In this document: positions 1 through 13,100 of the stretch, piece after piece
How the letters are laid out: every line of letters begins with the position of its first letter
Numbering within the stretch: the first letter of the stretch is position 1
Assembly (NCBI GenBank): GCA_037013495.1
Contig: JAZDXN010000026.1
Location: 5,208,001 to 5,272,000 of the forward strand
Direction of reading: 5' to 3'
Length of the DNA: 64,000 bases
Origin: Hippophae tibetana
Taxonomy: Eukaryota > Streptophyta > Magnoliopsida > Rosales > Elaeagnaceae
Notes under the pieces: generated by a model
Told to the model about the DNA's origin: nothing
The model's input: only the letters and a program-made list of their open reading frames with translations
The model's database searches: none
Program-made: the position numbers and the translations under genes

Positions 1-251
1 TAAATATGAGTTACAGCTTACAACGAAGATAACTTTTGACTCGGGTATCGAAACCACTATTAACATATATCAAATCGAAGCTCATATTAAATTACACAAT
101 ATTTTTTGGTCCCGCCAAAGAAAATCGTTTTTGTACGCAAATTAATTCGTTTACATCACTTAATGGGTGTTAAAAGTTTGTGATGCACCATTTTCATTTT
201 TCTTACTTCTGGTTTAAATTAATAGAGCTATATAGGAGATATTGGTGCCAA
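1..251. repeat. Partial monomer at left edge
   Basis: The window opens inside a monomer, about 111 bp after its CCTAGG start. Bases 1-251 match 2181-2431 almost exactly; one difference I see is GTACGC for GTACCC near 152. The array therefore continues to the left of the window. Confidence 0.95.
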
Positions 252-2431
252 CCTAGGGTTGTTTCTTTATATTTTCAATCAGACTCTATTCTTCACATCA
301 AATAAGAGAAGAGAAAAAGAAAGAGGATGTCGTTCACATTTTCAAAAAAACAGAACATTTGGTAAATATGAGTTACAGCTTACAACGAAGATAACTTTTG
401 ACTCGGGTATCGAAACCACTATTAATATATATCAAATCGAAGCTCATATTAAATTACACAATATGTTTTAGTCCCACCAAGGAAAATCGTTTTTGTACCC
501 AAATTAACACATTTACTTCACTTTCCGAGGGTTTAAAGTTTTTCACGCACCATTTTCATTTTACTTAGTGCTAGTTTAATTCAATAGAGCTATAGGGGAG
601 ATATTGGTGCCAACCTAGGGTTGTTTCTATATATTTTCAATAAGTCTCTATTCTTCAAGAAAAAAATAAGAGAAGCGAAAAAGAAAGAGGATGTCGTTCA
701 CGTTTTCAAAAACAACAAAACATTTGGTAAGTATGAGTTACAACTTTCAACGGAGATAAGTTTTGACTCGGGTATCGAAACCACTATTAATATATATCAA
801 ATCGAAGCTCGTATTAAATTACACAATATTTTTTGGTCCCGCCATAGAAAATCGTTTTTGTACCCAAATTTATTCGGTTACATCACTTAATGGGTGTTTA
901 ACGTTTGTGACACACCATTTTCATTTTTCTTACTTCTAGTTTAATTCATAGAGATGTATAGGAGATATTGGTGCCGACCTAGGGTTGTTTCTTTATATTT
1001 TCAATCAGTCTCTATTCTTCACAAAAAATAAGAGAAGAGAAAAAAAAGAGAGGATGGCGTTCACATTTTCAAAAATAACAAAACATTTTGTAAATATGAG
1101 TTACAACATTCAACAGAGATAACTATTGACTCGGGTATCGAAACCACTATTATAATATATCAAATCGAAGCTGGTATTAAATTACATAATATTTTTTGGT
1201 CCCGCCAAAGAAAATCGTTTTTGTACCCAAATTTATTCGTTTACATAACTGAATGGGTGTTTAAAGTTTGTGACGCACCATTTTTATTTTTCTTACTTCT
1301 GGTTTAATTCAATAGAGCTATATAGGAGATATTGGTGCCGACCTAGGGTTGTTTCTTTATATTTTCAATCAGTCTCTATTCTTCACAAAAAATAAGAAAA
1401 GAGAAAAAGAAAGAGTATGTCGTTCACATTTTCAAAAACAACAAAACATTTTGTAAATATGAGTTACAACTTTCAACGGAGATAACTTTTGACTCGGGTA
1501 TCGAAACTCCTATTATAATATATCAAATCAGAGCTCGTTTCAAATTACACAATATGTTTTGGTCCCACAAAGGAAAATCGTTTTTGTACCCAAATTAACA
1601 CATTTACTTCACTTTCCGAGGGTTTAAAGTTTTTCACGCACCATTTTCATTTTACTTAGTGCTAGTTTAATTCAATAGAGCTATAGAGGAGATATTGGTG
1701 CCAACCTAGGGTTGTTTCTTTATATTTTCAATAAGTCTCTATTCTTCAAGAAAAAAATAAGAAAAGAGAAAAAGAAAGAGGATGTCGTTCACGTTTTCAA
1801 AAACAACAAAACATTTGGTAAATATGAGTTACAACTTTCAACGGAGATAAGTTTTGACTCGGGTATCGGAACTACTATTATAATATATCAAATCGAAGCT
1901 CGTATTAAATTACACAATATTTTTTGGTCCGGCCAAAGAAAATCGTTTTTGTAACCAAATTACATCGTTTACATCACTTAATGGCTGTTTAAAGTTTGTG
2001 ATGCACCATTTTCATTTTCCTTACTTCTGGTTTAATTCAATAGAGCTATATAGGAGATATTGGTGGCGACCTAGGGTTGTTTCTTTATATTTTCAATCAG
2101 TCTCTATTCTTCACAAAAAATAAGAGAAGAGAAAAAGAAAGAGGATGTCGTTCACATTTTCAAAAAAACAGAACATTTGGTAAATATGAGTTACAGCTTA
2201 CAACGAAGATAACTTTTGACTCGGGTATCGAAACCACTATTAACATATATCAAATCGAAGCTCATATTAAATTACACAATATTTTTTGGTCCCGCCAAAG
2301 AAAATCGTTTTTGTACCCAAATTAATTCGTTTACATCACTTAATGGGTGTTAAAAGTTTGTGATGCACCATTTTCATTTTTCTTACTTCTGGTTTAAATT
2401 AATAGAGCTATATAGGAGATATTGGTGCCAA
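252..2431. repeat. Domain A, six-monomer segment
   Basis: Six monomers start at about 252, 614, 979, 1342, 1705 and 2070. The first monomer recurs at 2432 and the start of the second at 2794, so bases 1 to about 868 repeat at an offset of 2180 bp until they diverge near 868/3048. The four monomers at 614-2069 are the block seen again at 10790, 17694 and 26414, but this copy carries its own changes, for example a G for T at 875 and a class 2 form near 1550. Near 1930-2070 rare variants appear (GGTCCGGCC, TGTAACC, GGTGGCGACC) that recur only near 33.7-34.05 kb. Confidence 0.85.
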
Positions 2432-2793
2432 CCTAGGGTTGTTTCTTTATATTTTCAATCAGACTCTATTCTTCACATCAAATAAGAGAAGAGAAAAAGA
2501 AAGAGGATGTCGTTCACATTTTAAAAAAAACAGAACATTTGGTAAATATGAGTTACAGCTTACAACGAAGATAACTTTTGACTCGGGTATCGAAACCACT
2601 ATTAATATATATCAAATCGAAGCTCATATTAAATTACACAATATGTTTTAGTCCCACCAAGGAAAATCGTTTTTGTACCCAAATTAACACATTTACTTCA
2701 CTTTCCGAGGGTTTAAAGTTTTTCACGCACCATTTTCATTTTACTTAGTGCTAGTTTAATTCAATAGAGCTATAGGGGAGATATTGGTGCCAA
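2432..2793. repeat. Domain A linking class 2 monomer
   Basis: One 362-bp class 2 monomer, nearly identical to 252-613, sharing its ATGTTTTAGTCCC variant (T-A-G for the usual T-G-G). It begins the second appearance of the segment repeated at a 2180-bp offset. Confidence 0.85.
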
Positions 2794-3155
2794 CCTAGGG
2801 TTGTTTCTATATATTTTCAATAAGTCTCTATTCTTCAAGAAAAAAATAAGAGAAGCGAAAAAGAAAGAGGATGTCGTTCACGTTTTCAAAAACAACAAAA
2901 CATTTGGTAAGTATGAGTTACAACTTTCAACGGAGATAAGTTTTGACTCGGGTATCGAAACCACTATTAATATATATCAAATCGAAGCTCGTATTAAATT
3001 ACACAATATTTTTTGGTCCCGCCATAGAAAATCGTTTTTGTACCCAAATTAATTCGTTAACATCACTTAATGGGTGTTAAAATTTTGTGATGCACCATTT
3101 TCATTTTTCTTACTTCTAGTTTAAATTAATAGAGCTATATTGGAGATATTGGTGC

Positions 3156-3168
3156 CAACCTAGGGTTG
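3156..3168. other. Conserved dyad around the CCTAGG box (example site)
   Basis: CAACC-TAG-GGTTG is an inverted repeat with five-base arms and a three-base centre. It recurs at almost every monomer start; many monomers read CGACC on the left, which costs one pair. CCTAGG itself is kept at nearly all 176 starts. The exceptions I found are CCGAGG at 24597 and 33319, CCTTGG at 44217, 50024 and 54020, CCTAAG at 52203, and TCTAGG at 56927. Whether a protein binds it is unknown. Confidence 0.7.
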
Positions 3169-3210
3169 TTTCTTTATATTTTCAATCAGACTCTATTCTT
3201 CACATCAAAT

Positions 3211-3234
3211 AAGAGAAGAGAAAAAGAAAGAGGA
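3211..3234. other. All-purine run in each monomer (example site)
   Basis: AAGAGAAGAG followed by AAAAAGAAAGAGGA gives 24 purines in a row on the given strand. Similar runs of about 20-30 occur once per monomer across the window, always on this strand. Long purine runs bend or stiffen DNA and can disfavour nucleosomes; here that is inference. Confidence 0.75.
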
Positions 3235-3374
3235 TGTCGTTCACATTTTCAAAAAAACAGAACATTTGGTAAATATGAGTTACAGCTTACAACGAAGATA
3301 ACTTTTGACTCGGGTATCGAAACCACTATTAATATATATCAAATCGAAGCTCATATTAAATTACACAATATGTT

Positions 3375-3387
3375 TTGGTCCCACCAA
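3375..3387. other. Second small dyad, kept in both monomer classes (example site)
   Basis: Class 2 units read TTGGT-CCC-ACCAA. Class 1 units read TTTGG-TCCCG-CCAAA (for example 3739-3753). The bases that separate the classes shift the pairing by one step but leave five paired bases in each. It could be a binding site or a small hairpin, or chance. Confidence 0.5.
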
Positions 3388-3520
3388 GGAAAATCGTTTT
3401 TGTACCCAAATTAACACATTTACTTCACTTTCCGAGGGTTTAAAGTTTTTCACGCACCATTTTCATTTTACTTAGTGCTAGTTTAATTCAATAGAGCTAT
3501 AGGGGAGATATTGGTTCCAA

Positions 3521-3885
3521 CCTAGGGTTGTTTCTTTATATTTTCAATAAGTCTCTATTCTTCAAGAAAAAAATAAGAGAAGCGAAAAAGAAAGAGGATG
3601 TCGTTCACGTTTTCAAAAACAACAAAACATTTGGTAAGTATGAGTTACAGCTTTCAACGGAGATAAGTTTTGACTCGGGTATCGAAACCACTATTAATAT
3701 ATATCAAATCGAAGCTCGTATTAAATTACACAATATTTTTTGGTCCCGCCAAAGAAAATCGTTTTTGTACCCAAAATACATCGTTTACATCACTTAATAG
3801 GTGTTTAAAGTTTGTGACGCAACATTTTCATTTTTCTTACTTCTGGTTTAATTCAATAGAGCTATATAGAAGATATTGGTGCCAA
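3521..3885. repeat. Representative class 1 monomer (365 bp)
   Basis: Class 1 differs from class 2 mainly after the central TTTTGGTCCC: it has CCGCCAAAG, then CATCACTTAAT, a GTTTGTGACGCACC segment and TTACTTCTGGTTTAATTC. The equivalent dyad is TTTGG-TCCCG-CCAAA (3739-3753). The unit is 365 bp, three longer than class 2. Neither length is a multiple of three, so open frames shift at every unit. Class 1 and class 2 are mixed through the window in HOR-specific orders. Confidence 0.9.
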
Positions 3886-4975
3886 CCTAGGGTTGTTTCT
3901 TTATATTTTCAATCAGTCTCTATTCTTCACAAAAAATAAGAGAAGAGAAAAAGAAAGAGGATGTCGTTCACATTTTCAAAAAAACAGAACATTTGGTAAA
4001 TATGAGTTACAGCTTACAACAAAGATAACTTTTGACTCGGGTATCGAAACCACTATTAACATATATCAAATCGAAGCTCATATTAAATTACACAATATGT
4101 TTTGGTCCCACCAAGGAAAATCGTTTTTGTACCCAAATTAACACATTTACTTCACTTTCCGAGGGTTTAAAGTTTTTCACGCACCATTTTCATTTTACTT
4201 AGTGCTAGTTTAATTCAATAGAGCTATAGGGGAGATATTGGTGCCAACCTAGGGTTGTTTCTTTATGTTTTCAATAAGTCTCTATTCTTCAAGAAAAAAA
4301 TAAGAGAAGCGAAAAAGAAAGAGGATGTCGTTCACGTTTTCAAAAACAACAAAACATTTGGTAAGTATGAGTTACAACTTTCAACGGAGATAAGTTTTGA
4401 CTCGGGTATCGAAACCACTATTAATATATATCAAATCGAAGCTCGTATTAAATTACACAATATTTTTTGGTCCCGCCATAGAAAATCGTTTTTGTACCCA
4501 AATTAATTCGTTTACTTCACTTAATGGGTGTTAAAAGTTTGTGATGCACCATTTTCATTTTTCTTACTTCTGGTTTAAATTAATAGAGCTATATTGGAGA
4601 TATTGGTGCCAACCTAGGGTTGTTTCTTTATATTTTTCAATCAGACTCTATTCTTCACATCAAATAAGAGAAGAGAAAAAGAAAGAGGATGTCCTTCACA
4701 TTTTCAAAAAAACAGAACATTTGGTAAATATGAGTTACAGCTTACAACGAAGATAACTTTTGACTCGGGTATCGAAACCACTATTAATATATATCAAATC
4801 GAAGCTCATATTAAATTACACAATATGTTTTGGTCCCACCAAGGAAAATCGTTTTTGTACCCAAATTAACACATTTACTTCACTTTCCGAGGGTTTAAAG
4901 TTTTTCACGCACCATTTTCATTTTACTTAGTGCTAGTTTAATTCAATAGAGCTATAGGGGAGATATTGGTGCCAA

Positions 4976-7157
4976 CCTAGGGTTGTTTCTTTATATTTTC
5001 AATAAGTCTCTATTCTTCAAGAAAAAAATAAGAGAAGCGAAAAAGAAAGAGGATGTCGTTCACGTTTTCAAAAACAACAAAACATTTGGTAAGTATGAGT
5101 TACAACTTTCAACGGAGATAAGTTTTGACTCGGGTATCGAAACCACTATTAATATATATCAAATCGAAGCTCGTATTAAATTACACAATATTTTTTGGTC
5201 CCGCCATAGAAAATCGTTTTTGTACCCAAATTAATTCGTTAACATCACTTAATGGGTGTTAAAATTTTGTGATGCACCATTTTCATTTTTCTTACTTCTA
5301 GTTTAAATTAATAGAGCTATATTGGAGATATTGGTGCCAACCTAGGGTTGTTTCTTTATATTTTCAATCAGACTCTATTCTTCACATCAAATAAGAGAAG
5401 AGAAAAAGAAAGAGGATGTCGTTCACATTTTCAAAAAAACAGAACATTTGGTAAATATGAGTTACAGCTTACAACGAAGATAACTTTTGACTCGGGTATC
5501 GAAACCACTATTAATATATATCAAATCGAAGCTCATATTAAATTACACAATATGTTTTGGTCCCACCAAGGAAAATCGTTTTTGTACCCAAATTAACACA
5601 TTTACTTCACTTTCCGAGGGTTTAAAGTTTTTCACGCACCATTTTCATTTTACTTAGTGCTAGTTTAATTCAATAGAGCTATAGGGGAGATATTGGTTCC
5701 AACCTAGGGTTGTTTCTTTATATTTTCAATAAGTCTCTATTCTTCAAGAAAAAAATAAGAGAAGCGAAAAAGAAAGAGGATGTCGTTCACGTTTTCAAAA
5801 ACAACAAAACATTTGGTAAGTATGAGTTACAGCTTTCAACGGAGATAAGTTTTGACTCGGGTATCGAAACCACTATTAATATATATCAAATCGAAGCTCG
5901 TATTAAATTACACAATATTTTTTGGTCCCGCCAAAGAAAATCGTTTTTGTACCCAAAATACATCGTTTACATCACTTAATAGGTGTTTAAAGTTTGTGAC
6001 GCAACATTTTCATTTTTCTTACTTCTGGTTTAATTCAATAGAGCTATATAGAAGATATTGGTGCCAACCTAGGGTTGTTTCTTTATATTTTCAATCAGTC
6101 TCTATTCTTCACAAAAAATAAGAGAAGAGAAAAAGAAAGAGGATGTCGTTCACATTTTCAAAAAAACAGAACATTTGGTAAATATGAGTTACAGCTTACA
6201 ACGAAGATAACTTTTGACTCGGGTATCGAAACCACTATTAACATATATCAAATCGAAGCTCATATTAAATTACACAATATGTTTTGGTCCCACCAAGGAA
6301 AATCGTTTTTGTACCCAAATTAACACATTTACTTCACTTTCCGAGGGTTTAAAGTTTTTCACGCACCATTTTCATTTTACTTAGTGCTAGTTTAATTCAA
6401 TAGAGCTATAGGGGAGATATTGGTGCCAACCTAGGGTTGTTTCTTTATGTTTTCAATAAGTCTCTATTCTTCAAGAAAAAAATAAGAGAAGCGAAAAAGA
6501 AAGAGGATGTCGTTCACGTTTTCAAAAACAACAAAACATTTGGTAAGTATGAGTTACAACTTTCAACGGAGATAAGTTTTGACTCGGGTATCGAAACCAC
6601 TATTAATATATATCAAATCGAAGCTCGTATTAAATTACACAATATTTTTTGGTCCCGCCATAGAAAATCGTTTTTGTACCCAAATTAATTCGTTTACATC
6701 ACTTAATGGGTGTTAAAAGTTTGTGATGCACCATTTTCATTTTTCTTACTTCTGGTTTAAATTAATAGAGCTATATTGGAGATATTGGTGCCAACCTAGG
6801 GTTGTTTCTTTATATTTTTCAATCAGACTCTATTCTTCACATCAAATAAGAGAAGAGAAAAAGAAAGAGGATGTCCTTCACATTTTCAAAAAAACAGAAC
6901 ATTTGGTAAATATGAGTTACAGCTTACAACGAAGATAACTTTTGACTCGGGTATCGAAACCACTATTAATATATATCAAATCGAAGCTCATATTAAATTA
7001 CACAATATGTTTTGGTCCCACCAAGGAAAATCGTTTTTGTACCCAAATTAACACATTTACTTCACTTTCCGAGGGTTTAAAGTTTTTCACGCACCATTTT
7101 GATTTTACTTAGTGCTAGTTTAATTCATTAGAGCTATAGGGGAGATATTGGTTCCAA
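4976..7157. repeat. Domain A 6-monomer HOR, copy 2 (2182 bp)
   Basis: Near-perfect direct copy of 2794-4975. Its last ~80 bp depart from copy 1: near 7100-7157 it reads TTTTGATTTT, AATTCATTAG and GGTTCCAACC, the last two being the form that precedes the long HOR again at 14.02-14.06 kb and 20.2 kb. The join to the next unit therefore lies at about 7080-7100 rather than at the monomer edge. Confidence 0.92.
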
Positions 7158-10100
7158 CCTAGGGTTGTTTCTTTATATTTTCAATAAGTCTCTATTCTTC
7201 AGGAAAAAAATAAGAGAAGAGAAAAAGAAAGAGGATGTCGTTCACATTTTCAAAAACAACAAAACATTTGGTAAGTATGAGTTACAGCTTTCAACGGAGA
7301 TAAGTTTTGACTCGGGTATCGAGACCACTATTAATATATATCAAATCGAAGCTCGTATTAAATTACACAATATTTTTTGGTCCCGCCAAAGAAAATCGTT
7401 TTTGTACCCAAAATACAACGTTTACATCACTTAATAGGTGTTTAAAGTTTGTGACGCACCATTTTCATTTTTCTTACTTCTGGTTTAATTCAATAGAGCT
7501 ATATAGAAGATATTGGTGCCAACCTAGGGTTGTTTCTTTATATTTTCAATCAGTCTCTATTCTTCACAAAAAATAAGAGAAGAGAAAAAGAAAGAGGATG
7601 TCGTTCACATTTTCAAAAAAACAGAACATTTGGTAAATATGAGTTACAGCTTACAACGAAGATAACTTTTGACTCGGGTATCGACACCACTATTAACATA
7701 TATCAAATCGAAGCTCATATTAAACTACACAATATGTTTTGGTCCCACCAAGGAAAATCGTTTTTGTACCCAAATTAACACATTTACTTCACTTTCCGAG
7801 GGTTTAAAGTTTTTCACGCACCATTTTCATTTTACTTAGTGCTAGTTTAATTCAATAGAGCTATAGGGGAGATATTGGTGCCAACCTAGGGTTGTTTCTT
7901 TATATTTTCAATAAGTCTCTATTCTTCAAGAAAAAAATAAGAGAAGCGAAAAAGAAAGAGGATGTCGTTCACGTTTTCAAAAACAACAAAACATTTGGTA
8001 AGTATGAGTTACAACTTTCAACGGAGATAAGTTTTGACTCGGGTATCGAAACCACTATTAATATATATCAAATCGAAGCTCGTATTAAATTACACAATAT
8101 TTTTTGGTCCCGCCATAGAAAATCGTTTTTTTACCCAAATTAATTCGTTTACATCACTTAATGGGTGTTAAATGTTTGTGATGCACCATTTTCATTTTTC
8201 TTACTTCTGGTTTAAATTAATAGAGCTATATTGGAGATATTGGTGCCAACCTAGGGTTGTTTCTTTATATTTTCAATCAGACTCTATTCTTCACATCAAA
8301 TAAGAGAAGAGAAAAAGAAAGAGGATGTCGTTCACATTTTCAAAAAAACAGAACATTTGGTAAATATGAGTTACAGCTTACAACGAAGATAACTTTTGAC
8401 TCGGGTATCGAAACCACTATTAATATATATCAAATCGAAGCTCATATTAAATTACACAATATGTTTTGGTCCCACCAAGGAAAATCGTTTTTGTACCCAA
8501 ATTAACACATTTACTTCACTTTCCGAGCGTTTAAAGTTTTTCACGCACCATTTTCGTTTTACTTAGTGCTAGTTTAATTCAATAGAGCTATAGGGGAGAT
8601 ATTGGTTCCAACCTAGGGTTGTTTCTTTATATTTTCAATAAGTCTCTATTCTTCAGGAAAAAAATAAGAGAAGAGAAAAAGAAAGAGGATGTCGTTCACA
8701 TTTTCAAAAACAACAAACATTTGGTAAGTATGAGTTACAGCTTTCAACGGAGATAAGTTTTGACTCGGGTATCGAAACCACTATTAATATATATCAAATC
8801 GAAGCTCGTATTAAATTACACAATATTTTTTGGTCCCGCCAAAGAAAATCGTTTTTGTACCCAAAATACAACGTTTACATCACTTAATAGGTGTTTAAAG
8901 TTTGTGACGCACCATTTTCATTTTTCTTACTTCTGGTTTAATTCAATAGAGCTATATAGAAGATATTGGTGCCAACCTAGGGTTGTTTCTTTATATTTTC
9001 AATCAGTCTCTATTCTTCACAAAAAATAAGAGAAGAGAAAAAGAAAGAGGATGTCGTTCACATTTTCAAAAAAACAGAACATTTGGTAAATATGAGTTAC
9101 AGCTTACAACGAAGATAACTTTTGACTCGGGTATCGAAACCACTATTAACATATATCAAATCGAAGCTCATATTAAATTACACAATATTTTTTGGTCCCG
9201 CCAAAGAAAATCGTTTTTGTACCCAAATTAATTCGTTTACATCATTTAATGGGTGTTAAAAGTTTGTGATGCACCATTTTCATTTTTCTTACCTTTGGTT
9301 TAAATTAATAGAGCTATATAGGAGATATTGGTGCCAACCTAGGGTTATTTCTTTATATTTTCAATGAGACTCTATTCTTCACATCAAATAAGAGAAGAGA
9401 AAAAGAAAGAGGATGTCGTTCACATTTTCAAAAAAACAGAACATTTGGTAAATATGAGTTACACCTTACAACGAAGATAACTTTTGACTCGGGTATCGAA
9501 ACCACTATTAATATATATCAAATCGAAGCTCATATTAAATTACACAATATGTTTTGGTCCCACCAAGGAAAATCGTTTTTGTACCCAAATTAACACATTT
9601 ACTTCACTTTCCGAGGGTTTAAAGTTTTTCACGCACCATTTTCATTTTACTTAGTGCTAGTTTAATTCAATAGAGCTATAGGGGAGATATTGGTTCCAAC
9701 CTAGGGTTGTTTCTTTATATTTTCAATAAGTCTCTATTCTTCAAGAAAAAAATAAGCGAAGAGAAAAAGAAAGAGGATGTCGTTCACATTTTCAAAAACA
9801 ACAAAACATTTGGTAAGTATGAGTTACAGCTTTCAACGGAGATAAGTTTTGACTCGGGTATCGAAACCACTATTAATATATATCAAATCGAAGCTCGTAT
9901 TAAATTACATAATATTTTTTGGTCCCGCCAAAGAAAATCGTTTTTGTACCCAAAATACATCGTTTACATCACTTAATAGGTGTTTAAAGTTTGTGACGCA
10001 CCATTTTCATTTTTCTTACTTCTGGTTTAATTCAATAGAGCTATATAGAAGATATTGGGGCCAACCTAGGGTTGTTTCTTTATATTTTCAATCAGTCTCT

Positions 10101-13100
10101 ATTCTTCACAAAAAATAAGAGAAGAGAAAAAGAAAGAGGATGTCGTTCACATTTTCAAAAAAACAGAACATTTGGTAAATATGAGTTACAGCTTACAACG
10201 AAGATAACTTTTGACTCGGGTATCGAAACCACTATTAACATATATCAAATCGAAGCTCATATTAAATTACACAATATTTTTTGGTCCCGCCAAAGAAAAT
10301 CGTTTTTGTACCCAAATTAATTCGTTTACATCACTTAATGGGTGTTAAAAGTTTGTGATGCACCATTTTCATTTTTCTTACTTCTCGTTTAAATTAATAG
10401 AGCTATATAGGAGATATTGGTGCCAACCTAGGGTTGTTTCTTTATATTTTCAATCAGACTCTATTCTTCACATCAAATAAGAGAAGAGAAAAAGAAAGAG
10501 GATGTCGTTCACATTTTCAAAAAAACAGAACATTTGGTAAATATGAGTTACAGCTTACAACGAAGATAACTTTTGACTCGGGTATCGAAACCACTATTAA
10601 TATATATCAAATCGAAGCTCATATTAAATTACACAATATGTTTTGGGTGCCACCAAGGAAAATCGTTTTTGTACCCAAATTAACACATTTACTTCACTTT
10701 CCGAGGGTTTAAAGTTTTTCACGCACCATTTTCATTTTACTTAGTGCTAGTTTAATTCAATAGAGCTATAGGGGAGATATTGGTGCCAACCTAGGGTTGT
10801 TTCTTTATATTTTCAATAAGTCTCTATTCTTCAAGAAAAAAATAAGAGAAGCGAAAAAGAAAGAGGATGTCGTTCACGTTTTCAAAAACAACAAAACATT
10901 TGGTAAGTATGAGTTACAACTTTCAACGGAGATAAGTTTTGACTCGGGTATCGAAACCACTATTAATATATATCAAATCGAAGCTCGTATTAAATTACAC
11001 AATATTTTTTGGTCCCGCCATAGAAAATCGTTTTTGTACCCAAATTTATTCGTTTACATCACTTAATGGGTGTTTAACGTTTGTGACACACCATTTTCAT
11101 TTTTCTTACTTCTAGTTTAATTCATAGAGATGTATAGGAGATATTGGTGCCGACCTAGGGTTGTTTCTTTATATTTTCAATCAGTCTCTATTCTTCACAA
11201 AAAATAAGAGAAGAGAAAAAAAAAGAGGATGGCGTTCACATTTTCAAAAATAACAAAACATTTTGTAAATATGAGTTACAACATTCAACAGAGATAACTA
11301 TTGACTCGGGTATCGAAACCACTATTATAATATATCAAATCGAAGCTCGTATTAAATTACATAATATTTTTTGGTCCCGCCAAAGAAAATCGTTTTTGTA
11401 CCCAAATTTATTCGTTTACATAACTGAATGGGTGTTTAAAGTTTGTGACGCACCATTTTCATTTTTCTTACTTCTGGTTTAATTCAATAGAGCTATATAG
11501 GAGATATTGGTGCCGACCTAGGGTTGTTTCTTTATATTTTCAATCAGTCTCTATTCTTCACAAAAAATAAGAAAAGAGAAAAAGAAAGAGTATGTCGTTC
11601 ACATTTTCAAAAACAACAAAACATTTTGTAAATATGAGTTACAACTTTCAACGGAGATAACTTTTGACTCGGGTATCGAAACTCCTATTATAATATATCA
11701 AATCAGAGCTCGTTTCAAATTACACAATATTTTTTGGTCCCACCAAGGAAAATCGTTTTTGTATCCAAATTAACACATTTACTTCACTTTCCGAGGGTTT
11801 AAAGTTTTTCACGCACCATTTTCATTTTACTTAGTGCTAGTTTAATTCAATAGAGCTATAGAGGAGATATTGGTGCCAACCTAGGGTTGTTTCTTTATAT
11901 TTTCAATAAGTCTCTATTCTTCAAGAAAAAAATAAGAAAAGAGAAAAAGAAAGTGGATGTCGTTCACGTTTTCAAAAACAACAAAACATTTGGTAAATAT
12001 GAGTTACAACTTTCAACGGAGATAAGTTTTGACTCGGGTATCGGAACTACTATTATAATATATCAAATCGAAGCTCATATTAAATTACACAATATGTTTG
12101 GGTCCCACCAAGGAAAATCGTTTTTGTACCCAAATTAACACATTTACTTCACTTTCCGAGGGTTTAAAGTTTTTCACGCACCATTTTCATTTTACTTAGT
12201 GCTAGTTTAATTCAATAGAGCTATAGGGGAGATATTGGTTCCAACCTAGGGTTGTTTCTTTATATTTTCAATAAGTCTCTATTCTTCAAGAAAAAAATAA
12301 GCGAAGAGAAAAAGAAAGAGGATGTCGTTCACATTTTCAAAAACAACAAAACATTTGGTAAGTATGAGTTACAGCTTTCAACGGAGATAAGTTTTGACTC
12401 GGGTATCGAAACCACTATTAATATATATCAAATCGAAGCTCGTATTAAATTACATAATATTTTTTGGTCCCGCCAAAGAAAATCGTTTTTGTACCCAAAA
12501 TACATCGTTTACATCACTTAATAGGTGTTTAAAGTTTGTGACGCACCATTTTCATTTTTCTTACTTCTGGTTTAATTCAATAGAGCTATATAGAAGATAT
12601 TGGTGCCAACCTAGGGTTGTTTCTTTATATTTTCAATCAGTCTCTATTCTTCACAAAAAATAAGAGAAGAGAAAAAGAAAGAGGATGTCGTTCACATTTT
12701 CAAAAAAACAGAACATTTGGTAAATATGAGTTACAGCTTACAACGAAGATAACTTTTGACTCGGGTATCGAAACCACTATTAACATATATCAAATCGAAG
12801 CTCATATTAAATTACACAATATTTTTTGGTCCCGCCAAAGAAAATCGTTTTTGTACCCAAATTAATTCGTTTACATCACTTAATGGGTGTTAAAAGTTTG
12901 TGATGCACCATTTTCATTTTTCTTACCTCTGGTTTAAATTAATAGAGCTATATAGGAGATATTGGTGCCAACCTAGGGTTGTTTCTTTATATTTTCAATC
13001 AGACTCTATTCTTCACATCAAATAAGAGAAGAGAAAAAGAAAGAGGATGTCGTTCACATTTTCAAAAAAACAGAACATTTGGTAAATATGAGTTACAACT

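Larger units (their letters stand above)
3159..3520. repeat. Representative class 2 monomer (362 bp)
   Basis: Reference for monomer anatomy. CCTAGG lies at 3159-3164 inside the dyad CAACC-TAG-GGTTG (3156-3168). An all-purine run of 24 nt is at 3211-3234. A second dyad TTGGT-CCC-ACCAA is at 3375-3387. The 3' third has the class 2 signature: CACATTTACTTCACTTTCC, then a TTTTTCACGCACC segment and CTTAGTGCTAG. Class 2 heads in domain A often read CAGACTC...CACATCAAATAAG. Class 2 units are usually 362 bp. Confidence 0.9.
2794..4975. repeat. Domain A 6-monomer HOR, copy 1 (2182 bp)
   Basis: Six monomers of alternating class (starts 2794, 3159, 3521, 3886, 4248, about 4612) are followed at once by a near-perfect copy at 4976. 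Sites that identify the unit occur at the same phase in both copies: TTATGTTTTC near 4264/6446, GATGTCCTTCAC near 4688/6870, and an extra T in TATTTTTCAATC near 4631/6813. Differences between copies are few, for example AACAAAG against AACGAAG near 4018/6200 and TTTACTTC against TTTACATC near 4511/6693. Confidence 0.92.
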
